From positions 67,639 to 131,638 of the forward strand of contig DATNAQ010000067.1 of the NCBI GenBank assembly GCA_035607415.1: a stretch of 64,000 nucleotides of DNA. Reading direction: 5' to 3'. The notes under the pieces were generated by a model that saw nothing but the letters and a program-made list of their open reading frames with translations, made no database searches and was not told where the DNA came from. Below, one piece after another: positions 47,296 through 54,815 of this stretch. The stretch comes from JAQBQH01 sp035607415. Its GTDB lineage: Bacteria; Myxococcota_A; Polyangia; Palsa-1104. The stretch's first letter is position 1; every line of letters begins with the position of its first letter. Both the position numbers and the translations under genes were made by a program.

Positions 47296-48522
47296 GTGCG
47301 CACGCTCCTCGTCCCGCTCGGATCGACTGGTGACGTGCTGCCCTTCCTCGGCCTCGGGCGGACGCTGCGCGCGCGCGGGCACGCGGTGACCATCGCGGCC
47401 AATCCGCACTTCGCGGCGAAGATCGCGGACGCCGGGCTCGACTTCAGCGCGCTCGGCGACGAGGACGAGCACGACGCCCTGTGCGCGAGCCCGCGCTTCA
47501 TGGATCGCGCGCAGGGCTTCCGCTTCGTGATGGACTGGGCGTCGACGCTGATCCGGCCGGTCTACGAGCTGGCGGCGGCCGATCGCGGCGCGCTCGTGAT
47601 CGCGCATCCGCTGGCGTTCGGCGCGCGCGTGGCGGAAGAGCGCCTCGGTGTGCGCGTGGCGACGCTGCTCTTGTCGCCGGCCATCTTGCGGCTCGGCGAC
47701 TCGTGGGTGAAGCGCTCGATGCGCTGGGCCGCGGATCGGCTGATCGCGGACCGCGTGCTCGGGCCGCCGCTCAATGCGTTTCGTGCCGCCAAGGGGCTGC
47801 CGCCGGTGACGCGCGTGCTCAGCCGCGGGTGGAGCGACGAGCACCTGTTCGTGGCCATGTTCCCGTGGTGGTTCGCCGACGAGCTCGACGGGCCGCGCCG
47901 GTTCTGGCACGCGGGCTTTCCGCTGTATGACGCGGCGCCGGGCGACGAGCTGCCGCCGGGCGTGTGTGAGCGCAGCGCCGGCGACGCGCCGATCGTCTTC
48001 ACGGCCGGCACCGGCAACCGCGGGGCGCGCCCGTTCTTCGATGCTGCCGTCGAGGCGGCGACGCGCCTCGGGCGGCGCGCGATCCTTCTGACCGCGCATC
48101 GCGATCAGCTGCCGCCGTCGCTGCCGCCCAATGTCGAGCACTTCTCGTTTCTGCCGCTGAGCCGACTCCTGCCGTGCGCCTCCGCGTTGGTGCATCACGG
48201 TGGGATCGGCTCGGCGGCAGCAGCTCTCGCCGCGGGCGTGCCGCAGCTCGTGATCCCGTTCGCGCACGATCAGCCGGACAATGCCGCGCGCCTCGTGCGC
48301 CTCGGCGTGGCGGCGGTGCTCTCGCCGTCGCGGGCGAACGGCGCGCGCATGGCGGCGCGGCTCGAGCATCTCCTCGGCTCCGAGACGGTGCGCGGCCGCT
48401 GCCGCGCGCTGGCGGCGACCGTCGAGTCGGGGCTCGACGCCGCGTGCGACGCGCTCGAGGCCTATGCGCTCGCCGAGGAGGCGCGGCTCGGCGACGGCGC
48501 GCGCGTCGAAGGCGCGGCATGA
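47296..48522 (+). CDS. GT1-family glycosyltransferase
   Basis: A 408-residue GT-B glycosyltransferase of the UGT/macrolide type. N-terminal acceptor domain: LLVPLGSTGDVLPFLGLGRT and RARGHAVTIAANPHFA; C-terminal nucleotide-sugar domain: VHHGGIGSAAAALAAGVPQL followed by IPFAHDQPDNAARL, the PSPG-like motif with the Asp-Gln pair. Sterol, carotenoid and macrolide glucosyltransferases share this layout. It lies 12 bases after the prenyl synthase and overlaps the ATP-grasp gene by ATGA, so it probably glycosylates the isoprenoid. Confidence 0.9.
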   Translation: MRTLLVPLGSTGDVLPFLGLGRTLRARGHAVTIAANPHFAAKIADAGLDFSALGDEDEHDALCASPRFMDRAQGFRFVMDWASTLIRPVYELAAADRGALVIAHPLAFGARVAEERLGVRVATLLLSPAILRLGDSWVKRSMRWAADRLIADRVLGPPLNAFRAAKGLPPVTRVLSRGWSDEHLFVAMFPWWFADELDGPRRFWHAGFPLYDAAPGDELPPGVCERSAGDAPIVFTAGTGNRGARPFFDAAVEAATRLGRRAILLTAHRDQLPPSLPPNVEHFSFLPLSRLLPCASALVHHGGIGSAAAALAAGVPQLVIPFAHDQPDNAARLVRLGVAAVLSPSRANGARMAARLEHLLGSETVRGRCRALAATVESGLDAACDALEAYALAEEARLGDGARVEGAA

Positions 48523-49631
48523 AGTCGATCCTGGTCGCCTGCGCCAGCGAGTGGCTCGCGCCGGCGCGGCTGCCGCGGGTGCTGTCTCGCGCCGGTGCGC
48601 GGGTGGTCGCCTTCTGCCCGCGCGCCTGGCCGCTGGCGCAGACGCGCTTCGTCGACGACGTCATCGACGCGCCCGCCGAGCTCGACGCCTACGTCGAGTC
48701 GCTGCGCGATCACCTGGCCGACGTCGCCTACGATTGGGTGCTCGTCGTCGACGATCCGCTGCTCGAGGCGCTCGCCGCGCGGCGCGCCGAGCCGTGGGTC
48801 GACGGCCTGCTGCCGATCGCGCGCACGCACCCGTGGGCCCGCGCGCTCGCGTCGAAGGCGGCGTTCTGCGCGCTCGCGGCCGACGCCGGCCTGCCGGTGC
48901 CGAAGTCGCGCACCGTGCGCACGCTCGACGAAGCGCGCGACGCGGCGCTGTCGATCGGGCTGCCGATGATGCTCAAGACCTCGGGCGGCTTCGCCGGCCT
49001 CGGCGTGCGCCTGGTGCGCGAGGCGCGCGAGCTGGAGGCGTCGTTCGGCGCGCTCGCCGGCGGGCTGCCGCTGGTGGCGCAGCGCTACGTCGACGGGCCG
49101 ATTGGCAACACGGTGGTGCTCTTCGATCGCGGCGTGCCCATCTGCTGGATGTCGGCGTTCAAGGTGCGCACCTGGCCGGGGCCGTTCGGCCCGTCGAGCG
49201 CGCGCCAGTTCATGAGCCACGACGACGTCGAGCCGATCATCCGCGCCGTCGGCGCGCGCTCCGGCTATCACGGCTTCTGCGCGCTCGACTGGGTGCTCGA
49301 CGACGACGGGCGGCTGCAGATCATCGAGCTCAACGCGCGGCCGGTGCCGACGATCCACATGGGTCGCCTCAGCGGCGTCGACTTCTCGCGCGCGGTGAAG
49401 GAGCTCCTCGGCGGCGTGCCGCGCGTGCAGCCGCCGCGGCCGCGCGCGGCGCGGGTCATTCCCATGTTTCCCGAGGACGTGTGGCGGGCGGCGTCCGAAC
49501 ACTCGCTGTCGCTGGCGGCGTGGCTGCCGTGGCCGGGGCGCTTCACCGACGTGCCGTGGCACGATCCGCCACTGCTTTTGCACCACTTGCGCCGGTTCGC
49601 GCAGGCCGCACGCGACGCGCGTCAGCGCTAG
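48519..49631 (+). CDS. ATP-grasp enzyme
   Basis: A 370-residue ATP-grasp ligase-like protein. ATP-binding blocks: LPMMLKTSGGFAGLGVRLVR (Lys and Gly loop) and ALDWVLDDDGRLQIIELNAR with the Mg ligands Asp, Glu and Asn. The N-terminal third is a Rossmann-like preATP-grasp domain (ILVACASEWLAPARLPRVLS). Such enzymes join a carboxylate to an amine or thiol through an acyl-phosphate. Its ATG overlaps the glycosyltransferase stop by four bases. The acceptor and donor are unknown. Confidence 0.85.
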   Translation: MKSILVACASEWLAPARLPRVLSRAGARVVAFCPRAWPLAQTRFVDDVIDAPAELDAYVESLRDHLADVAYDWVLVVDDPLLEALAARRAEPWVDGLLPIARTHPWARALASKAAFCALAADAGLPVPKSRTVRTLDEARDAALSIGLPMMLKTSGGFAGLGVRLVREARELEASFGALAGGLPLVAQRYVDGPIGNTVVLFDRGVPICWMSAFKVRTWPGPFGPSSARQFMSHDDVEPIIRAVGARSGYHGFCALDWVLDDDGRLQIIELNARPVPTIHMGRLSGVDFSRAVKELLGGVPRVQPPRPRAARVIPMFPEDVWRAASEHSLSLAAWLPWPGRFTDVPWHDPPLLLHHLRRFAQAARDARQR

Positions 49632-49656
49632 CGCCCATTAATGATAGAGTTGGCGG

Positions 49657-50136
49657 GTGGACGTCGACGAGGTGAGGAGTGAGCTCGAGGCGCTGGGGCG
49701 CAAGGGGTTCGTCGAGCGCCACGGCAAGTGGTTCCTGGTGCTGACCGCCCCCGACGCGCTCGACAGCTTCGCCGCGTTCGTCAACACGGCGAGCCGCGAC
49801 GCCGCCGACATCCTGGCGGGCAAGGATGACCTCGACGAGGTCGACATCTTCCCGCTACAGCCGCGGCGCGGCAGCGAAGTCAGCATCGGCCGCGAAGGCG
49901 CCGACGTGGTGCTGCCCAGCGGCAAGATCTCGAAGCTGCACGCCGTGTTCTCGATGGGCGGCGGGCTGCCGTCGCTGAGCGACTCGGGCAGCAAGAACGG
50001 CACGTGGCTCAACGGCAACAAGCTCCCGCACGGGCGCGCGGTGCCCGTCGACGTCGGCGACACCATCCAGTTCGCGTCGGTGTCGGCGACGCTGTGGTCG
50101 ATCGACGATCTGGTCGCTGCCGTCGCTGGCGGCTGA
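49657..50136 (+). CDS. FHA-domain protein
   Basis: A 159-residue protein. An N-terminal helical part (VRSELEALGRKGFVERHGKW) precedes a forkhead-associated domain: VSIGREGADVVLPSGKISKL with the conserved Arg and Ser/His region, then SDSGSKNGTWLNGNKL. FHA domains bind phosphothreonine. The kinase at 32836 is one possible source of phospho-targets. GTG at 49657 is used. Confidence 0.88.
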   Translation: MDVDEVRSELEALGRKGFVERHGKWFLVLTAPDALDSFAAFVNTASRDAADILAGKDDLDEVDIFPLQPRRGSEVSIGREGADVVLPSGKISKLHAVFSMGGGLPSLSDSGSKNGTWLNGNKLPHGRAVPVDVGDTIQFASVSATLWSIDDLVAAVAGG

Positions 50137-50160
50137 GGGCGCGCGGCCGCGAGGCGCGCG

Positions 50161-50680
50161 GCGCGAGGCGCAGCCCTCCGCGGCGCTGCTCCAGAATTTG
50201 CGCACAGCCTGTGCCGTGCGGCGAACCGTGGACAGGGAGGCAAACTCCACCTGTGCCGTGCGGCGATGATTTCGAGTAGGCGGGAGATCAAGAGTCTTCG
50301 ACTCGCCCGGTCGCTGGCCACGCCCACCTCACCGTCGTCCGCGCTAAAGCGCGGCCGAGGGGGCCGCATCTTCAGTGGAGCGCGCGTCGGCGTCCAGCGC
50401 GAACGTTCGTGCGAGTCGTGGAATGCGGGCGCAACGTGTGCCGTGTTCGCGGAGCGCGCGCTCCACCGAAGATCGCGGCAACCGCTGCCGCGCTTCAGCG
50501 CGGCAGCCGGGATGGTGTGCGCCGGCAACGACGCGCGAAACGAAGACTCCTGATCTCCCGCCTACTCGGAATCGTCGCCGCACGGCACAGGTGGAGTGTG
50601 CCTCCCTGTCCACGACGCTCTGCACGGCACAGGTTGTGCGCAAATTCTGGAAGAGCGCCGCGCGCGCTGCGCCTCGCGCC
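50161..50680. repeat. ~520-bp near-complete inverted repeat
   Basis: The left arm (50161 to ~50405) and right arm (~50430 to 50680) are reverse complements through most of their length. In the outer ~118 bases compared by hand about 105 match (about 89%). Both arms contain two CTGTGCCGTGC copies and one GGCGGGAGATCA block. Internal hairpins: 50339-50354 (CCGCGC/TAAA) and 50484-50507 (10-bp stem, TTCA loop). There is no convincing gene and no target-site duplication was found. It could be a cruciform, a long hairpin RNA, or a MITE-like element. Confidence 0.8.
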
Positions 50681-50688
50681 CCCAGCGA

Positions 50689-51228
50689 CTACTCCGCCTC
50701 GTGCCCAACCACAATTCGCGTGACGCCGGGGATGTGGGGCGTGGTGTCGCCCGGGCGGCCGAGCCGGCCGCCGGCGCCGTGATACGGCGGAAACGGCGCG
50801 TTCGGCACCACCATCGTCGCGACGAGGTCGCCGCGGCGGTTGAGCATGAGCACCGGCTGCGGGTCCGTCGACGCCAGCGGCTGCTTCAACACCAGGCCCG
50901 CCACCGGCGCACCGCTGACCACGATCTCACTGCCCGGCGCCAGCGGCCCGAGGAGCGTCGTCAGCTTCCACGCGTGCCGCTCCGCGTCGGCGAAGTCGGG
51001 CGGCGTCGCGCGCAGGCGCACCGCATCGATCGCCGCCGCCGCCTTGCCGGCGACGACGACGTCGATGTGCAGCCCGTCGGGCACGCGCAGCGCCTGCGCC
51101 TGCGCGGGGGCCGGCGGAGGCGGCGGCTGCGGCATGCGCTTGGCCTGCGTCGCGTCGCTCGCCTTCTGACAACCGCCGCCGACGCCGAGGGTCGCGATGA
51201 GCCCGAGCACGCACGCCATCACGCGCAT
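50689..51228 (-). CDS. Lipoprotein of unknown function
   Basis: A 179-residue lipoprotein. MRVMACVLGLIATLGVGGGC has a signal and lipobox, followed by a Pro/Gln/Ala linker. The folded part (LHIDVVVAGKAAAAIDAVRL, APGSEIVVSGAPVAGLVLKQ, LMLNRRGDLVATMVVP) is beta-rich. No family was recognised. It is the last gene on the minus strand after the aldo/keto reductase and ends 9 bases from the inverted repeat. Confidence 0.75.
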   Translation of the reverse strand: MRVMACVLGLIATLGVGGGCQKASDATQAKRMPQPPPPPAPAQAQALRVPDGLHIDVVVAGKAAAAIDAVRLRATPPDFADAERHAWKLTTLLGPLAPGSEIVVSGAPVAGLVLKQPLASTDPQPVLMLNRRGDLVATMVVPNAPFPPYHGAGGRLGRPGDTTPHIPGVTRIVVGHEAE

Positions 51229-51240
51229 GCCCACAGTGTA

Positions 51241-52227
51241 TCAGCGCGCGTACTTCATGGAAGCGGGATAGCGCGCCCCCGCCGCCACCCCGCGCGGCGC
51301 GATCGCCTCGATGCGCTCGAGCTCCTCCTTCGTCAGCCGGAGCTCGGCCGCCGCCAGGTTCTCGTCGAGATAGGTGCGCTTCTTGGTACCCGGAATCGGC
51401 ACCACGTCGTCGCCGCGCGACAGCACCCAGGCCAGCGCCAGCTGCGACGGCGTCGCGCCGCGCGCCTTGGCCAACCGCTCGATCTCGCGCACCAGCTCCA
51501 GGTTTTTGGCGAAGTTGTCGCCCATGAAGCGCGGCGAGTGGCGCCGATAGTCGTCGGCCGGCAGATCCTCGAAGCGCTGGAAGCGCCCCGTGAGAAAGCC
51601 GCGCCCGAGCGGGCTGTAGGCGACGAACCCGATGCAGAGCTCGCGGCACGCGGCGAGCGCGCCGTCGTCCTCCGGATCGCGCGTCCACAACGACCATTCG
51701 CTCTGCAGCGCCGTGATCGGATGGACCTTCGCCGCGCGCCGGATCGTCTCGGGCCCCGCCTCCGACAGCCCGAGGTGGCGCACCTTGCCCTGCTTCACCA
51801 GCGACGCCATGGCGCCGACGGTGTCCTCGATCGGCGTCTCGGGATCGACGCGATGCAGGTAGTACAGATCGATCACGTCGACGCCGAGCCGTTGCAGGCT
51901 CGCCTCGCACGACTTCTGCACGTACTCGGGCTTTCCCGAAAAGCCGCGCACCGTCGGATCCTTCGCATCGCGCACGATGCCGAACTTCGTCGCCAGTACG
52001 ATGCGATCGCGCTTGCCGGCGATGGCCCGCCCGACGAGCTTCTCGTTCTCGAACGGCCCGTAGATATCGGCGGTGTCGAGGAAGTTGCCGCCGCGATCGA
52101 GGTAATGATGAATGGTCGCGATCGACTCGGCGTCGTCGCGCCCGCCATAGAACTCGCTCATCCCCATGCATCCGAGGCCGAGCGCCGACACCTTCAGTCG
52201 CGCGCGGCCGAGCTCACGCATCTGCAT
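51241..52227 (-). CDS. Aldo/keto reductase
   Basis: A 328-residue NADPH-dependent reductase. The catalytic tetrad is visible: Asp in NFLDTADIYG, Tyr in the same block, Lys in IVLATKFGIVRD, and His in DLYYLHRVDPETPIEDTV. YSPLGRGFLTG and VPIPGTKKRTYLDENLAA are typical of the AKR11/12 type. It would reduce aldehydes or ketones, perhaps toxic compounds handled by the efflux operon. GGAGG lies 5 bases before the ATG at 52227. Confidence 0.94.
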   Translation of the reverse strand: MQMRELGRARLKVSALGLGCMGMSEFYGGRDDAESIATIHHYLDRGGNFLDTADIYGPFENEKLVGRAIAGKRDRIVLATKFGIVRDAKDPTVRGFSGKPEYVQKSCEASLQRLGVDVIDLYYLHRVDPETPIEDTVGAMASLVKQGKVRHLGLSEAGPETIRRAAKVHPITALQSEWSLWTRDPEDDGALAACRELCIGFVAYSPLGRGFLTGRFQRFEDLPADDYRRHSPRFMGDNFAKNLELVREIERLAKARGATPSQLALAWVLSRGDDVVPIPGTKKRTYLDENLAAAELRLTKEELERIEAIAPRGVAAGARYPASMKYAR

Positions 52228-52261
52228 CGTCGCCTCCAAGGTCCGTACATCGCCGTGGCGC

Positions 52262-53686
52262 TCATCGCGCCGGGAATCGTCCGCTCGCCAACAGCATGTC
52301 GAGCGTCGCCTGCCGCCATGCATCTTCCGCCTGCGCCACCGCGGTGTCGGCGTCGCGTGCCACGCGCTCGGCGTCGATGACCTCGATGTTGGTCGACGCG
52401 CCGGCGCGATAGGCCAGGTTGGTCAGCGACAGCCCTTCGGCCGCCAGCTGGGCCGCGTCGCGCGCCGACGCCAGCGCCGCCCCCGAACGCCGCACCTCCT
52501 CGTCGGAGGCGCGCACGTCCGACCGCGCCTGGCGTACGCTGCCTTCGAGGTTCGACTTCGCCTCGCGCACCAGCGCCGCGCGCTCCTTCGCCAAGCCGTA
52601 GCGCAGCCCGCCGTCGTAGATCGGCCACGACAGGAGCAGCTGCCCCTGGAACCCCTTCTCCGGCAGCGTCGACGTCGCGGGATACTGCAGGAACGGCTGC
52701 AGCGTCAGCGTCAGCGACGGCATGTAGTCGGCCCAATCGTCCTTGCGCACGTGCTCGGCCGCGTGCAGCCGCCCCTGCAAGAGGAGCACGTCGGTGCGCA
52801 GCTCGAGCGCGTCCTTGAGCGACTGATCGAGCGGCGGCGCGCCCGGCAGCGACACGTCCTCGGTCACGTCGACCGGATGATCGGCACCGACGAGTACGCC
52901 GAGCGCTTCGCGCAGCCGCGCCAGGTTCGACACCGACGCCTGCAACAGCGCCTCGTCGGCCGCGACCTCCTGCGCCGCGCGCACCTCGTCGACGCGCGTG
53001 CCGTATCCGCCGGCGAAGCGCTGATGCGCGAACTGGTAGTGCGCGCGCGCGTTGTCCCGCGCCCGCCGCGACACCTCGATCGATCGGTGCTGCGCCATGA
53101 GCTGTAGATAGGTGCGCGCCGTCGCCAGCGCCAGCTGCCGCTGCACGTCGGCCGCGCTCAGCCGCGCCACCGCCACGTTGTCCTTGGCGTGCTCGATCTG
53201 CACCCAGCTGCGCGGCGCGACCAGCGGCGCCGCGAGGAACAAGTTCGCGCCCACCTGATCGCCCGGCAACACCACCACCGGCGGGTTCGAGCCGGCGAGC
53301 GTGCGATCGCCCTCGAGCCGCGTGTAGCTGGCGTTGAACGACAGGGTCGGCATCGACGCCGAGCGCACCTCCTCGACCACCGCGCGCGCCCGCGCGATCT
53401 CGTCGAGCGCCACCGCCGCCGACGGATTGGCGCGCAGCGCCCGCGACACCGCCGCGTCGAACGCCAGCACCTCCGCCGGCGCCAGCTCCGCCGGCAGGCT
53501 GTTGGCCTGCATCGCCTGCGCCGGCGTCATCGACGACGGCTGCGTCTGCACCTTCGGCAGCGGCTGCGTCTGCACCTTCGGCAGCGGCTGCGCATTGGGC
53601 GTCGGCGCCTGCGCGCCCGCCACCGTCGCTCCCGCCACCAACGCGCCGCCGACGAGCGCCGCGACCAGCCTACTTGCCTGCGGCAT
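52262..53686 (-). CDS. TolC-type outer membrane efflux protein
   Basis: A 474-residue outer-membrane channel. The signal peptide (LVAALVGGALVAGATVAGAQ) is followed by a tandem PLPKVQTQ repeat, then two outer-membrane efflux repeats made of long coiled coils (VSRALRANPSAAVALDEIAR, ALATARTYLQLMAQHRSIEV, LQASVSNLARLREALGVLVG, SWPIYDGGLRYGLAKERAAL). Start at 53686 overlaps the end of the membrane-fusion gene by 17 bases. It forms the exit duct of the RND pump. Confidence 0.93.
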   Translation of the reverse strand: MPQASRLVAALVGGALVAGATVAGAQAPTPNAQPLPKVQTQPLPKVQTQPSSMTPAQAMQANSLPAELAPAEVLAFDAAVSRALRANPSAAVALDEIARARAVVEEVRSASMPTLSFNASYTRLEGDRTLAGSNPPVVVLPGDQVGANLFLAAPLVAPRSWVQIEHAKDNVAVARLSAADVQRQLALATARTYLQLMAQHRSIEVSRRARDNARAHYQFAHQRFAGGYGTRVDEVRAAQEVAADEALLQASVSNLARLREALGVLVGADHPVDVTEDVSLPGAPPLDQSLKDALELRTDVLLLQGRLHAAEHVRKDDWADYMPSLTLTLQPFLQYPATSTLPEKGFQGQLLLSWPIYDGGLRYGLAKERAALVREAKSNLEGSVRQARSDVRASDEEVRRSGAALASARDAAQLAAEGLSLTNLAYRAGASTNIEVIDAERVARDADTAVAQAEDAWRQATLDMLLASGRFPAR

Positions 53687-54815
53687 CCCGACCACCCGGC
53701 GGCGGCGGCGGCAGCACCGGCTGCACGTGCGCGCCATCCGCCACGTTGTCCCCGACGTTGAGCGCCACCAACTCGCCGACCCGCAGCCCGCGCGCGAGCC
53801 GCACCGTCGAGCCGTCGTTGTCGCTCACCGTCACCGGCCGCGCGTGCACCGTGTCGCCGTCGAGCACGTAGACCGACGCGTTGTGTCCCTGCAGCACCAG
53901 CGCCTCCACCGGCACGATGATCTCCGGCGGCGTCGCGAAGCTCAGCGTCACCGTCACGAAGCTGCCGGCCACGATCCTGCCGTCCCGATTGTCGAGATCG
54001 ACCTCGACGAGCATCATGCGCGTCTTCGGATCGAGCTCGTCCGAGCGCCGCGCCACGGTCCCTTCGATGCGCACGTCGGCGCGATCGGGCATCGTGACCT
54101 CGACCTTGTCGCCGACCTTCACGAACCCGGCGTCACGCTGCGGCACGTAGATGTACACGCGCAGCCGCTCCGGCGTCGCGATGGTGACGAGCGGCAGCGC
54201 GCCCGTCTGCGCCCCCGTCGCCGCCTGCACCAGCGCGCCCGGATCGGCGAAGCGCGCCGTCACCGTGCCGGCGAACGGCGCGCGCAGCACCTCGTACGAC
54301 TTCTGCTGCGCCAGCGTCGCCACCTGCGCCTGGGCCACCTGCGCCACGCCGACCTGCGTCTCCGCCTCCGCCGCCGAGACCACGCCGGGCTTGGCCAGCT
54401 CGGCCGCGCGCCGCGCGTTGGCCTTCTTGTAGCTGGCGTCGGCGACGGCCGCCTCGTATTGCCGATCGATCTCGGGCGCCTCGATCACCGCGACGATCTG
54501 ATTGGGCTTCACCACGTCGCCCTTGTCGACGCGCATCGCCTTGATGTAGCCGGAGACCTTCGCGTACAGCGTCGCCGACGCGAACGGCCGCGCCTCGCCC
54601 TGCAGCTCGATCTTGCGCATCGGCGGCGACAGCTGCGCGCGCGCCACGCGGATGCGCGGCCCCTTGGCCACCTCCTCGGTGCGCTCTTTGCCTTCGCGAT
54701 CGGCCGCCGCCTGCCGCGACGTCGCGATCACCACCACACCGACGAGCGCGCCGATCACGCCGACGACGCCGACGATGTAGACCCACTTGGTCCGCTTCTC
54801 TGCTTCCGTGCTCAT
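53670..54815 (-). CDS. RND efflux membrane fusion protein
   Basis: A 381-residue HlyD/AcrA-type adaptor: one N-terminal transmembrane helix (WVYIVGVVGVIGALVGVVVI), lipoyl half-motifs (ATLYAKVSGYIKAMRVDKGD and VLRAPFAGTVTARFADPGAL), an alpha-helical hairpin between them, and a beta-barrel plus membrane-proximal domain. It is not a lipoprotein. Its ATG overlaps the RND stop by four bases (ATGA), so the three pump components are coupled. Confidence 0.95.
   Translation of the reverse strand: MSTEAEKRTKWVYIVGVVGVIGALVGVVVIATSRQAAADREGKERTEEVAKGPRIRVARAQLSPPMRKIELQGEARPFASATLYAKVSGYIKAMRVDKGDVVKPNQIVAVIEAPEIDRQYEAAVADASYKKANARRAAELAKPGVVSAAEAETQVGVAQVAQAQVATLAQQKSYEVLRAPFAGTVTARFADPGALVQAATGAQTGALPLVTIATPERLRVYIYVPQRDAGFVKVGDKVEVTMPDRADVRIEGTVARRSDELDPKTRMMLVEVDLDNRDGRIVAGSFVTVTLSFATPPEIIVPVEALVLQGHNASVYVLDGDTVHARPVTVSDNDGSTVRLARGLRVGELVALNVGDNVADGAHVQPVLPPPPPGGRDAAGK

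Noticed and set aside
44761..48369. A 1202-codon minus-strand open frame opposite the prenyl synthase fusion and glycosyltransferase
   Set aside because: Arg/His/Ala-rich with no fold signature; shadow of the plus-strand genes.
50266..50643. Several 90-135-codon frames inside the large inverted repeat
   Set aside because: They differ between arms, have no motifs and no ribosome sites; they arise from GC-rich repeats.
53500..53600. 24-bp tandem repeat
   Set aside because: In-frame PLPKVQTQ duplication within the TolC-type protein; explained as a linker repeat.
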